Assembly: GCA_023213395.1 (NCBI GenBank)
Contig: CM041465.1
Location: forward strand, 64,549,741 to 64,613,740
Reading direction: 5' to 3'
Length of the DNA: 64,000 bases
Origin: Cycas panzhihuaensis
Lineage: Eukaryota; Cycadophyta
Positions 11,560 to 22,510 of this stretch are shown piece after piece. Every line of letters begins with the position of its first letter. Position 1 is the first letter of the stretch. Both the position numbers and the translations under genes were made by a program. Below the pieces are notes generated by a model. It saw only the letters and a program-made list of their open reading frames with translations, was not told where the DNA came from and made no database searches.

Positions 11560-12340
11560 TTTAGTTTTAATTGGAAAAGCACTTAGCCTCCAGGGAGTTA
11601 CCATATGTCACTGTATAATTATATTCCTCCCTAAAAGGATCCAGCTTCCCATAGATGATATACCATACCATTTGTATGATATGACATATTATTTTTTTAT
11701 GTATATAGATGGGGCCATTGGCACCCCATTTGATATATAATGGTGTGTGATAATACATGATGATGTATTGTGTTGCATTTACTTTTGTTTATATGTTTGT
11801 ATTGTTTATATGTTTGTATATACATGTGTATGGGTGCATAGGTGTATGAGGAGTTATAGATCATGATGGTTTTTATTACTTACTATATGGTTTATGTTAT
11901 AGGATTGTTTGAGTTGTGCACACACTTCCTTTCATGTGGGGCCATACTCTTAGTGTACACACATGATCATCATGAGTGCAGGTAATAGACACATATGGGG
12001 GCTATGAGATGGGGACCCATACAGGTCCATCATAGGAGCATAGTGGAGTATGCAAAGGAAGCACTAGCAGGAAAGAGAGTAATAATATTTATGCATGCCA
12101 TCCTAGCTGGGGAGTGTTTCCAAGCTTAGGAGTGACAAGGACAACACACCCAAGTAGGAGGACAAGGGCCCCAGGAAAAGAGGAACAAGAGATCCTATGG
12201 GAGGGACCCAAAAGAAGTGAGAAGGCCACCCTAAACCACCATTCCACCTGTAATTAGGGAGAATATGGATGTACATAGGGTGATAGTTTAGGCTCATTTT
12301 GGAGCAAATAGAGAGAGAGGTGTGCCTAATTTATGTAGGG
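11560..12340. other. Spacer between antisense frame and integrase end (A)
   Basis: AT-rich, no gene recognised. The right part (12103-12297) matches the sequence just after integrase in C (56944-57138) and B (26690-26860); a segment read on the integrase strand as LNYH...RWNG(x)L(x)W is shared. It is probably the 3' end of the pol transcript. Convergent ends of pol and the antisense frame meet here. Confidence 0.4.
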
Positions 12341-12350
12341 ATAGAGATAC

Positions 12351-13385
12351 TCACGTGTAAAATTTCTTTAGGAACTTTCCATTAATAGCTTTCTCAAACT
12401 CGAGACCTTCCAAGCTTACGACCCTATAAGCACCATTATTAAGGCTCTTAAGAATGATGAAGGGGGCAGCCCATTTAGGCCCAAACTTGGATAAGCAATC
12501 ATAGAGATATTCCAATTTAAGGACATGGTCCCTAGGATTCAAAGTATGAGGGTGAAGGCGCTTATCATATATCCTTTACACCCTAGCTTTAGAAGCGAGA
12601 TTCGCTTGGTAAGCAATCAAGCATCTCTCGTCTAAGGCCTTGAGGTCTAAGAGGCAAGCCTGGCAAAGAGACTCTTCATCGATAAGACCCTGAATGGAGA
12701 CTTGTAAAGAGGGAATCTCCACCTCCAATGGGAAAACTGCCTCTATTTTGTACACCAGGGAGAACAGGGTCATTCTTGTGGCTGTGCAGATAGATGTGTG
12801 ATATGCCCATAGGGCGGAAGGGAGCTGGAGGTGCCAATCTTTTTTAGATTGGACAATATTTTTCTTTAAGATGTTTATAAGGGTTTTGTTAAATGACTCA
12901 ACTTGGTCGTTGTCTTGGGGGTAATAGGGAGAGGAGGTTTTGTGAGAAATTTTGAATTTCTCACAAAGCTCGTCCATCTCTTTATTATAGAAATAAGTTC
13001 CATTGTGTGTGATCAGGACGTCAAGGACTCCAAAATGACAAATGATATGCTGGTAGATGAAGGTGGCTATTGTCTTACCAATGGTAGAGGATAGAGGGAT
13101 CACTTTGGGCCATTTAGTGAAGTAGTTCATCATAATCAAGATGAACTTGTGCTGCAATGAAGAAGGTGGGGATATGGCTCCAATAAGGTCCAACCCCCAT
13201 TGGGAGAAGGGCCATGGAGATATGACAGGATGAAGGGCCTCAGAACACAAGTGGGTGATGTTGGTTTGCTCTTGGCACTGCCGACATCTTAGGGCATAAG
13301 AGTGGGCATCCTTAAAGAGGGATGACAAATAGTACCCCATGCGAAGGATCCATTGGGCGATGGATTAGCCCCCAAAATAACCTCT
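12351..13385 (-). pseudogene. pol: Integrase of element A (broken)
   Basis: Integrase inserts the cDNA into the host genome. The long open part (13340-12576) begins with the end of the zinc domain (CRRCQ-like LRCRQCQEQTN), then the catalytic core: WGLDLIGA (first Asp), HFGVLDVLITHNGTYF where the second Asp is replaced by His, and PQDNDQVESFNKTL (Glu kept). A C-terminal part follows in another frame (12542-12351: LKLEYLYDCLSKFGPKWAAPF, GAYRVVSLEGLEFEKA). C keeps Asp at the same place (LITDNGT). The Asp-to-His change removes a metal ligand, so this copy is dead apart from its frameshift. No chromodomain is present, as expected for Tat. Confidence 0.9.
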
Positions 13386-15020
13386 ACAAATATCATTGTA
13401 GTATTTACGAAGTATTTAGTCTACTTCATTGAGGTTGATGTAGCAGAGAAGGATCCCATCAAAGGGTCTCTTATACAATACTTCTCTCATGAGAAAGTAT
13501 TATATGGAAGTAGCATGAATACATGACCTAACCTTATCGCTAGCTTCGAGACGATATTATTGCTCAGTGAAGTATCATACGATGTCTCCATACCACTCAC
13601 TATCGGCGAGTGGATAAGGAGGAGAATCCTGAATAGCCAAGATGGGCTCATTAGGTAAGGAATCATTGACAGGAGCATCAAAAGGATTTAGGATGGGTGT
13701 GTTAGCAAGTTGCTCAGCCACCACCATCCCTTTCTTTGATTTCCTATTAACGATTCAGAGATCAAACTCCTAAAGGAAGATGACCCACTTGCCACTCCTA
13801 CTTGTCAGGTTGGATCAGGTAAGCAAGTATCTTAGGGGATTAGATTGGATGATCACTCGAGTAGTGTTCCCTAGTAAATAGTGCCTAAACTTCTTAGTAG
13901 TGTGCACGAAGGAGAGGCACTCCTTCTCAGTAAGGGAGTAATTAAGTTTGGTAGCCACAAGAGTGTGATTGATAAAATAGATGGCCCTTTCGGTTCCTGA
14001 ATCATCCTCTTAAGCTAACATAGCACCCAAGGACTCGTCAGTAGTTGAAGTATAGAGAATGAATGGTCTGTTAAAGAGAGGGGGTGCCAACATTAGGGTG
14101 AAAGTGAGGGCTTCCTTGAGCTCTTCAAAGGCTTATTGGGCCTTTGAAGACCAAATAAATGGGGCCCCTTTCTTTAACAGATTGGTAAGGGGTTTGGCAT
14201 TTATGGAAAAATTTGCCAGGAAATGCCTAAGAAATCCAAGCCTACCCAAGAACAATTTGATCTATCATTGGGTTCCAGGAGGCAGCATGTTAAGGATGGC
14301 CTTGACTTTGTCAGGGTCAATTTAGATCCCTTATTTCGAGAAAAGGAACTCGAGGAGTTTACCAGTGGTTATGATAAATACGCATTTGAGAGGGTTGATG
14401 CTTACATGGTATTTGTGACATCATGTGAAGATGGCTTATAAATCAGAAGGATGGTGGGCCCTGATGCATGAAAGACCTATCATATCATCCATGAAAAGCT
14501 CCAAGGTTTTGTTGATAAGGTCATGAAAGATGAATTGCATTGCCTTTTGATAGGTGGTCTTTACATTCTTTAGCCCAAAGGGCATCACCTTATAGGTGAA
14601 AGTGCCTCAAGGGGTAGTGAAGGCCATCTTGTGACAGTCTTCGGAAGAAATTTTCATTTGGTTATAGCCCAAGAAACTGTCCATTAAGGATATAACTTTA
14701 AAATTAGTAGTTCGATCAATGATTTGATCGATGAAGGGGAGTGGGAAGTTATCCTTAGGACACACATTGTTGATGTATCAGAAATCAACGCACATCCTAA
14801 TGGTCCAGTTCTTTTTAGCAATCAGGAAAATGTTGGACACTTACTTGGGGTAGTCGATACAAGTGATTAAACCCACATACAAGAGTTTTTTAACTTCCAT
14901 CTTGATGATAGCTAAAAGTTTGGGATGAAGAGGGCACTATTTTTTATGCACGGGATGAGCACTCGGAATGGTGGTAAGATTGTAGGTGATGATCAAAGGG
15001 TTTATTCCCTTCATATCAAA
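13386..15020 (-). pseudogene. pol: Reverse transcriptase and first RNase H of element A (heavily broken)
   Basis: No long open frame remains, but the peptide trail is clear on the minus strand. It runs SLMDSFLGYNQ (about 14690), AFTTP, MPFGLKN (about 14580), LELFMDDMIG (about 14490; the xxDD catalytic box), NPLKCVF, then GRLGFLRHFLANFSINAKPLTNLLKKG (about 14240-14160, thumb). The RNase H follows: FILYTSTTDESLGAMLA (about 14060), LTEKECLSF, FRHYLLGN and a RYLL...EFDL segment near 13800. It is collinear with C 59680-58420. RT copies element RNA into DNA. Many stops (TAG/TAA from CAG/CAA and TGG) agree with deamination of methylated cytosines. Confidence 0.8.
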
Positions 15021-15890
15021 ATAATCCCATGCAAAGATATCTCAGAATTCCTAGAATAGAAGGGTGTATTCCTTTATTTCATCAAGAGAGCATTCTACTT
15101 CTACCTTTATGACCTTACACAGGGCAAGGAATATGTGCTTGGTTGCCCCCATGCACATAACATTCCTTTCCTTGAAGTGAAGGGGGGATCGATCAATAGG
15201 AAGGGGCAGGATAGGAGATGGATTTGGGTTAGAAAGAGATGACCCAACAGCTAAGACCTTCTGGTGACCAAGCCTATAGTGACCATAAGGAAAATTGGGT
15301 ATAGAACCCACTAGATGCTTGAGCAATGCCTCGTCATCCTCCAAGTAGTCCACCCCATAGATGAACACACCTTGAGAAGGCAAAGAAGGAGGAGTAGAAG
15401 GAGCAATGTGGATCAGAAAGGCCACCCACCACTCTAAGATATCCAAAGGACTCTTTGGAAGAGTCAGAAAGAGTGCTCCTATAAGGAACATTAAGAAGTT
15501 CCCTAGCTTCATTGCCTATACGGGATGATGAAGAGGGAGATGCAATAATACAAGAGATCGTCCACTCAGTAGGAGCAATAACATGTGATCTAAGGGAAGA
15601 TCTAGTTTCTTCAATGGTGGAGGTTTCAAGTCGTGACCTAAAATGAGGAAAGTGCCCCCTACTCTTGCCTTAGAGAGATATTGGATGAGGAAAGTCCTCA
15701 TCCTCACCATCAGACTTGTCATCGCTAAGCATGGTGAGATACCCATATCTCCCCACACTAATAGGGGCAAAGTATATAAGGTTAGAGGAAGAAGATGAAG
15801 GGCTTTCTTCCAAAGGGGACAAATTAGGGATATTGATGGAACAAGTAGAAACTTAGGGAGAAGGGCCCTTGTTGCCCTTGGACTTATCAC
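15021..15890 (-). pseudogene. pol: Protease-RT linker of A pol
   Basis: Two open parts (15890-15516 and 15512-15051) in different frames. The second reads GVDYLEDDEALLKHLVGSIPNF, GHYRLGHQKVLAVGS, LHFKERNVMCMGA and ECSLDEIKEYTLLF, leading into the RT. The same peptides occur in C (60363-59850) and B (26020-26340), so this is a family-specific linker. No known domain. The acidic, Ser-rich first half resembles C 60700-60400. Confidence 0.65.
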
Positions 15891-16019
15891 AAGCCACTTG
15901 ATGGGTTAGCAAGATTGCCTGGTGGGAGGAGGCTCCTAAGAGACAACTCTCATTCACCCCTCATGGACGAACTTAATTTGTCCCCATTGGGATGAACACA
16001 TGGCTCCCATTTGGTCAAT

Positions 16020-16580
16020 CTATGGGTGCCCCAATAAAAGGTTGTAGTTGGCATCAATGTTGAGAACTACAATGTTAATGAGGATAGTCTTATCCTCAAG
16101 AGTGAGGAGGATGGACACCGATCCCAAGGGTGTCTTTTTACTACCACCATAGCCTTGACACCACCATAGAGGTGGCTCCAAGGCTGATATACCAAGCTCT
16201 CGCATAACACATAAGGGCATGGCATTGACAGAAGAACCATTGTCTACAAGGGTTCTCCGTGGAGTGTAATTGGGAGTGTCAATAGTTATGGTAAAGGAGA
16301 AGTGCCATTGGTATTCCCTTTCACTAGTTAGAGGAAGATCCTTGAGGTCGAAAGAGATGATGGGGTTACAAATTGGGATGATACCCAAGGCATGAATAGA
16401 CGTGTCATCTAATCCTAGGGCTTCCAAAAGGAGTGTATGTTGTTCAGGGCAGCTCCTCAAGACATCCATTATAGACATCCCTACGGCCATGGTATAGAGC
16501 TCATTGACAATGGAGAAGGGCTTCCCCTTCATGGCAGGTTGGAGAAGAGCTCTTTTAAAGTCATAGCAATTGGTATGCAC
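16020..16580 (-). pseudogene. pol: Aspartic protease of element A
   Basis: A 186-residue open stretch. The active-site loop is TLVDNGSSVNAMPLCVM, with DNG in place of the DTG/DSG of most retroviral proteases; DNGSS is typical of the Ogre/Retand group. The flap region follows, then DANYNLLLGHP close to the end (YxLLLGRPW in the family). The first ~80 residues (MKGKPFSIVNELYTMAVGMSIMD) form a helical lead-in also present in C. The enzyme would cut the Gag-Pol precursor in the particle. The protease itself is open, but the surrounding polyprotein is broken. Confidence 0.85.
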
Positions 16581-16699
16581 AAGAATGATCTTGATGAGTG
16601 CGAGGACTTTCAGAAGAGGGACTTCCAGAAAGGAATCGAGGTGAGGTATGGAAGAAGAGGCATCATTCGTCTCTTTAGTTGCTTGGGACTAGGTTAGGG

Positions 16700-19130
16700 C
16701 GTATAATGGTGTTATCTCAAGCATTTAGATGACCTTATTTCCTTTATCTTAGGATCGAGAAGGTAAGGGAGTGTGATGGTCTGGAGAACTAGAGGAAGAG
16801 GATAAGTTCCTTGCACCCTTCCCTTTAGCTTATAAAGGGAAACGGTTTGACGATCTTCCTCTGTTTTGGTTACCTTTTTGTTGGTTGTTACAATCACATT
16901 CCCCATGCTTGTGGAAAGGATCCTTATGGACTAACTGGTCTAAGTTGGGCCTAAATGCCCATTTGGAAGAAGAGTCATATTACAAGGCAGCTCTAGGGTG
17001 CTAGGCCCATCATTGTGAATCTTCATGGAAACATTCCCCATGGATGGAACGCCATTTCTTCTCCAAAGAGGAATTGAGCTTCCTCACTTGAGAAGGTTGG
17101 GTGTTACCACCTTTGGGGGGAGTGGCTTGAGAAGCTTGGTGGACTAGTTTATGTAAGGTAGGGATGAAGGGGCTTGGAGTTTGAACTCTTTCATGGTACA
17201 TTCAAATGAATGTATAGCAGAAGTGAGAGGATCCAAAGTCTTTTCGGTCGGATGGGAAGAGGACCTAGTAGGCTATTAGATTTTAGTCTCTCAAGGTGGA
17301 GGAGGTGCCTCACATCATTGTGAGGGATTCAAAGGCTTCTTGAGTCTAGCTTGGATCTTAATTACCTCAAGTGCCAAGTACTTGGCTATGGTGGAGTCAC
17401 ACATTGTTGCCCTTATTTTAAGGACTTCAACGTGAACTTTTGGGTAAGATCGTTAACAAAAAAGTCCCTCTTCAGCCCCTCAGGCAGAGTTGCTTTCATA
17501 GAGTGAAGAAGGTCATGAAAGTGTCTCACAAAGTCATGATTCATCTGATTGTGATCTTGTTTCAAAGATAAGAGGGCCTTCATTCCACTCTCAAATAGAT
17601 GCGCTATATCAAAAGAGTTGATGAATTTGTCCATAAGTTATTGGAATGAAAAGATAAAATGTGTTAACAGGCGATAGAATCACTTATGGTCATCACCTTG
17701 AAGGGATCATTGGAAGTGTTTCATAAGGATATGGTCATAGGCCTAGTAATCAATACATTCCATAGAGAAGCTACAGACATACTCTATTGAGTCCTGTGAT
17801 GAGGTCCCATCAAATTTGGGAACCTCAGGGGGGGGGGGGGGTTGAGGTAGTAAGTTGGTCCTTAGCGCCTCAATGGATAGGGGCATCAATCTATAATCCG
17901 TAAAGAGGTGTGCCCTTGACTAGACCATAGGATCGATGAGAGATGGAAGAGGAGGTGGACAAGGTTACCCAAACCCTCCTTGGGGAGTTTAGTTCGAAAG
18001 GGGATATTGGCCTCCTCTCGTTTAGTGAGAAGACACTAGTCCCTTATTCAAAGGAACATACATAGGAGTGTATGGGGGTGAGGGACCCATCCCTCCTTGA
18101 GAAAATATTCATTGTTGGAGAGGAGCTTGAGAGAAAGTGCCTTGGGAGGGGGCTTGCCCTCCTTGCAAAGGCACAACATAAAGTATGATACAAGAGGATG
18201 GACAAGAGGGGTGCAAGATCAAGTTTTGCCCATATAGGTTGCCTATATGTGGTGCGACCCCATGTGGGTGCAAAGGATCCACCCCATAATCCATAAGGGA
18301 GTTTCCCTTACTATACCCCCATGTTTGAGAGGTGTAGCTAGGGGGAACATAAAGGGAAGAATCTTTAGGCTAAACTTGAGAGTGTGTGGGGGTAGGCCCC
18401 ACATAGCTAGAAATAGGGGTACATACAAATCCCCTATATCTAACAAGCAGCAAGTAGAATATAGTTAGAGGAGGTGTAGTCATTTAACTAGAAGGAGGCA
18501 TGCTCAACCCAAGTTGGGAGGAGGATATACCTTGGGTGGTCCTCAAGGAGCATGGGCCATGAGGAGAGGAAGATGGTAGAAAAGGTGAACTCATTGTTGG
18601 TTGAGGAGTTGGATGAGACAGACGAGGCAAGGTGGATGTAGAAGAAGGGAGAATAACGCTTTACAAGATGCTCTCAAACCACTTCAGATGTGGTTGGAGA
18701 TGAGCAACTTAGAAGCATTGGCTAAGGGCTTCAGCCACATCGACAGGAGGGATATCTGCTTGATCATAAGAGGTAGATAATACCTCATATGAAGCGAACC
18801 CTATGAGACGATCCTCATATGAGTCACAATCATGGTGGTGAGGCTCTAGAGGGGATGAAGCCTCTACTTTATGAGTGGAGAGGTGGTGGACTTATGGTTG
18901 TTGTTGGCCACCCAGATAAAAGACAAGGTCCTCACCCTCTTAGGCAAACCCTTGAAAAGAGGTAGAAGATTCATATGACTTGGATACATATGCATGACAT
19001 GCCCAATCCAAGGGAATTCCCTCTATAGTTGAATCAAAATTCGATGAAGGAAGGGAGTAATAAGATGGGTCTTCCAACAAAGGGAGGAGGCCTTATAAGC
19101 GACGTGAGAATCATCGCATGCAAGTTCCAC
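16700..19130 (-). pseudogene. gag: gag of element A (broken)
   Basis: Recognised by homology with C and B. From the right: the N-terminal region (about 19100-18950, matching LLEDP / TMEGYPSDW of C), a Pro/Ser-rich middle (18600-17850), the capsid-like helical part at 17634-17413 (MDKFINSFDIAHLFESGMKALLSLKQ, NHDFVRHFHDLLHSMK, LKRDFFVNDL), then the Lys/Pro-rich tail (17201-17010, LEKKWRSIHGECFHEDSQ). The last segment resembles the zinc knuckle of the family (C-x2-H-x4-H-x4-C in the likely ancestor); here its first Cys is Arg. A G14 homopolymer at 17828-17841 replaces a PPHPPE-coding segment kept in C. Interrupted by stops and shifts throughout. Confidence 0.75.
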
Positions 19131-19257
19131 CTATAGGTTAGAAGAAGGAGCAAGAAATAAAGTAGTTAAAGCATTAGGGGCTGCCCAATAAACCAAAGGG
19201 AGCTACAAAGAAGAAGTAACACCAACAAGAAAGGATTGATCCTTTACTAGTAGGTCC

Positions 19258-19271
19258 CCAGTATGGTCGCC
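19258..19271 (-). other. Primer binding site of A
   Basis: The minus strand reads GGCGACCATACTGG, two bases inside the LTR end (TTCCA). It is the best-kept copy of the family primer site and is followed by GGACCTACTAGTAAAGGATC, matching C and D. Confidence 0.75.
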
Positions 19272-19273
19272 TA

Positions 19274-19763
19274 TGGAATTGCACCTATGGGGTAGTAACC
19301 ATACTTGGTTGAGATTAGATTAATCAATGAAAAATCTTAGAAACAAGGATCAACTTGGAAAGTGGAGGAAACCACCCATAAAGGGCATCCCCATGTCAGA
19401 ACGTAGGTTCGAGACCTATAAATGGCACCCAACTACCTTTTGGGTAACTCAACTTTGGTTTAGAAGGTGGAAGGAATAAGGGATATCCTTGGTTTCCTGA
19501 GTAACCTCAATGGATAGGCCCTCCCACCCTTCGATGACCAAAGGAGGGAGGTGAAATAAGGTAAGGGAATGGTTCCTCATGTAGGATAAAAGGGGGGGTT
19601 TTCCTTCAAAAGTAAAGAAAGGACACACAAATGGAAGTACACTCGTTTCACTCACTAATGTAATATCCTCACTCTCCTTTGTTTTCAAATGCAAGAAAGT
19701 AGGGAACTAGTCATGAGGTTGTAAGGCACATGTAAGGGATGCTAGCTTAGGTGGGAACACGTG
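19274..19763 (-). repeat. 5' LTR of element A, last 0.49 kb
   Basis: This is the U5 end of A's 5' LTR, ending at 19274 with AATTCCA next to the primer site. It continues at 30695 on the other side of element B. 19759-19763 (ACGTG) is the left copy of B's target duplication. The plus-strand LTR E (5460-5741) is homologous. Confidence 0.85.
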
Positions 19764-22323
19764 TGTTTCCCGGCTTCCGGGAATGGATACGGAATCACCG
19801 ACTCAGGTAAGTGCAGGTATGTCTCTAGCATTATCATCACTTTTATTTCTTGATTGTGCCTTACATATTTGCATGCGTATGACTTTGTGGGCGGCCTGGT
19901 CGTCGTCCACACCTATGTTTAGCCTATGACGACTATAGCAGGGGCACACTCTTGGCGAGTGTGGTACCCTGGTGACCGTGTTACTTCCCGCATCTGCCCT
20001 CCTCTCTCCTGGATCCACCGGGTTTGCGCCACCTCCACCCGTGTGATGTCTCATCGTCGCTTGGTTAGCTTGCCACCTCATTTGGGGTCCTATTTCTGCT
20101 CCCGTGGGCCCGTTTCTTGGCTTGTCTGCTCTCGGGTGGGTGTTTTAGTTGTCCTTTAGCCTTTTCGGCCGTTTGCCCCACTGGACCGGTTGGTGGGCCC
20201 CATTTGTCTCCAGTGCGTCTGGCCGGAATTTTCGCATCTGCCGGAATTTCGCATCACTGAATATTCACAGATCTGCTAAAGTTTCCAGACGATCGCCTCT
20301 GCTTGTTTTTAAAATCCGTGGCAATTTAGCATTTATTGCGAACCGCCACGTGGTTCGCGCCTTTCTCCCTCGGTAGTGCCCTATTCGCATACTTTAGGGT
20401 TTTGCTTTAGTACTTAAACATCTTTTGGCTCGTTTTCAAGGATCTTTTACTCACTTTTGGATTTACTCTCAAGAGGAACACTCTCTGCTCTGCTCTCTTC
20501 TGCATTGCTTTCTTTGGAATCGACTGCACTCTTCATACTGGCCTTGACTCTCCTTTGGCTTGGCGAGCCATTCTCTCGCCCCCACATACGCCTTGGAGTT
20601 GGCTCCTTTGAAGCGGTTTCCAGCTGTTTTCTACCCAGGCAGTCCACGAGTTCCCCGTTTGCAGGTGTTCCACCTCCATAGCAGGCCCCGGCTGCTCTAT
20701 TCAGATCTGAAACTTTGTTCCAGCCCTTCTTGCCTTTTTGGGCAAACCCCTTGCCTCCCTTTCCAGGTACTCTTCACTTTGTATTTATTCTTTTGTGATA
20801 TTTATGCTTCAGCTTATTAGTTCTCATTTGTTGCTTGAGAGTTGGTTTTCCTCCCTCTTGAGGACTGCTGTACCACTCTCCCTCTGCTTCTTGCCTGCGT
20901 TTGCTGTCCAAGACAGCGGCGTTGAGGGGTTGCATAGGCTTTGGAGAGGAGCTGGGTGGATTCCGCACCACCTTCCACGCTCCCCAAGCGGCTCAAAGCC
21001 CTCCAAAGCCTCCCTCTCGCCCCGTGCTACTCTTGGCTTGCAAACAAGGGTTCGAAGGCTCCCCCTGGTTGCCCAAACCAGCGCTGTCACAAGTTGTAGC
21101 GCTGATTTGGGACCCTTTATTCAGGTTTGGGTGCCATCCATAGGCCCCAACCGCGGGTTCTTGCTCCACCTTTGCTCCCCGGTTACCCGGTTTGCTCCCC
21201 GTAGCATCCCGGTTCTCCGTGGGTGTCTTTGGGTCTTTCTTGCCCCTTCTTGCAGCCGTTTTCCAGCCTTGAGTCTTGACTTTCTCCTCAACGCCCGTGG
21301 CTCTTGGGGAGAGGTTTGGGCACCATTTCATGGAGGTAGGCCACTCGAGGCTTACCTTGTTGTTTCCTTTCATTTGGATCGTTCTTCTTTGGTATTTTCC
21401 TTATTGGACTAACACTGATGCATGTACATTTAGACTCTCGTTTATGTTGTTAGACATATATTGCTAGATCTTTGTGTTGCATATAGGTGTTCTCCCCTCA
21501 GCAAGAGGGAGACCTTTGTTGCTTACAGGTACTCGGGACGCGCGGAGAACGTTGCCCGTTGCCCCCTTCCACCGGTAAGCATCCCTTGCATGTGTCATAT
21601 TTTATGCTATCTCATTTGCTAGTTAGCGTTTCTTTCCTTCCTTCGGTATCGCATTTACTTTTCCTGGGGAAGGTAAGGAAGCCCCTTTTCGCTTGCCGCT
21701 ACATCTCGCATCCAGTACGCTGCGCGGAGTGGTTGGGCGCTCCTCCTGAAGGTTACGTCATCTCTCGCGCCCTCAGCCCAGGTGCACGCTTTGTTCCCCT
21801 TCGCACCCCTTGCTTTTTTACCTTTTATTCCTTTCCTAGTAATTAGAACATCGAAAGATTGAAAGGGAAAATTGCTTTTGTATTGGTTTGCGATTTGTTG
21901 CCCCTGTTGCATGTACTTTTTGTTATTCATAGGAAAGGTTGTAGGAGTCTTCTTCTCCCTTACCCTTCCTCCCTCTTCCTTAACCGCGCGAGCGCCTTGC
22001 TTCCCGCATCGCTCGTATACCCGTTTAGATTGCATAGGATTGTTCTTGGCCTATCCTCTAGGTTCTTTCTCTCTCCCTTCTGGCCACCCAAGGGTGGGAG
22101 GGGCCTACTCCCAGGTCAACCCGGGTTCGTCCTACGTATCTTCGCCCTTCGCTCAAGGCGGTGAAGGGTCACCAAGAGTAGCCATACTCCATTGCGGATC
22201 CCGAACTCAAGGCTCCAAAGACGGGCGCCTGCGTGGTAGTTGCTTGCCTTGTAGGTTCCACTTCCTACCGCTTGCCACCATCTCTCCCCGCCTATCGCCA
22301 AAGCGGTTATCCCAGCTGGCCCA
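19764..22323 (+). repeat. 5' LTR of element B (2560 bp)
   Basis: Starts TGTTTCCCGGCTTCC and ends AGCTGGCCCA. It aligns end to end with 28154-30689. Long blocks are identical (21355-21499 with 29731-29875, 145 bp; 21782-21984 with 30144-30346, 203 bp), while C/G-rich patches differ densely. It carries a promoter-like region near 20340-20420. ORFs such as 20738-21412 are not kept in frame in the other LTR and are not called as genes. Confidence 0.92.
20338..20420 (+). promoter_or_regulatory. Candidate U3 promoter of B: G-box hairpin and TATA-like site
   Basis: GCGAACC (20338-20344) and GGTTCGC (20352-20358) form a 7-bp hairpin whose loop region carries the G-box CACGTG (20347-20352). About 60 bases on is TACTTAAACA (20411-20420), a weak TATA-like box. 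Both are kept in the 3' LTR (G-box 28735-28740; TACTTAAACA 28800-28809). Upstream (20215-20290) are short repeats of GGAATTTTCGCA; the 3' LTR has the perfect palindrome GCTGAATATTCAGC there. A promoter role is inferred. Confidence 0.45.
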
Positions 22324-22325
22324 TC

Positions 22326-22340
22326 GGGCGACCATACTGG
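22326..22340 (+). other. Primer binding site of B
   Basis: GGGCGACCATACTGG lies two bases after the LTR end. The 3' 14 bases equal A's site; the first base differs from the expected T. It is followed by the family leader (GGGAGCTAGTC). Confidence 0.75.
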
Positions 22341-22510
22341 ACCGCCAAGAAGGGAGCTAGTCTCGCCTTCTGCTGGTTTCGCTACTCCCGTGTGATCCTT
22401 TCTATACCGTTTTGACCTCCACGCTGGGTAGCCCCAACGCGTGTTATACCATTCCTTCTCTTTCCTCGACATCGTTAGTCGACCTTGCATGCGCCTGCTT
22501 TCTCGCCGTC

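Noticed and set aside
15516-15890. Leu-rich 124-codon ORF as a membrane protein
   Set aside because: It is the pol linker of A read in a shifted frame; the matching frame in C codes an acidic Ser-rich linker.
20738-21412. 224-codon ORF in the 5' LTR of B (and 28893-29525 in the 3' LTR)
   Set aside because: The frame is not kept between the two LTRs; indels shift it repeatedly. Few stops are expected in GC-rich sequence. No domain recognised.
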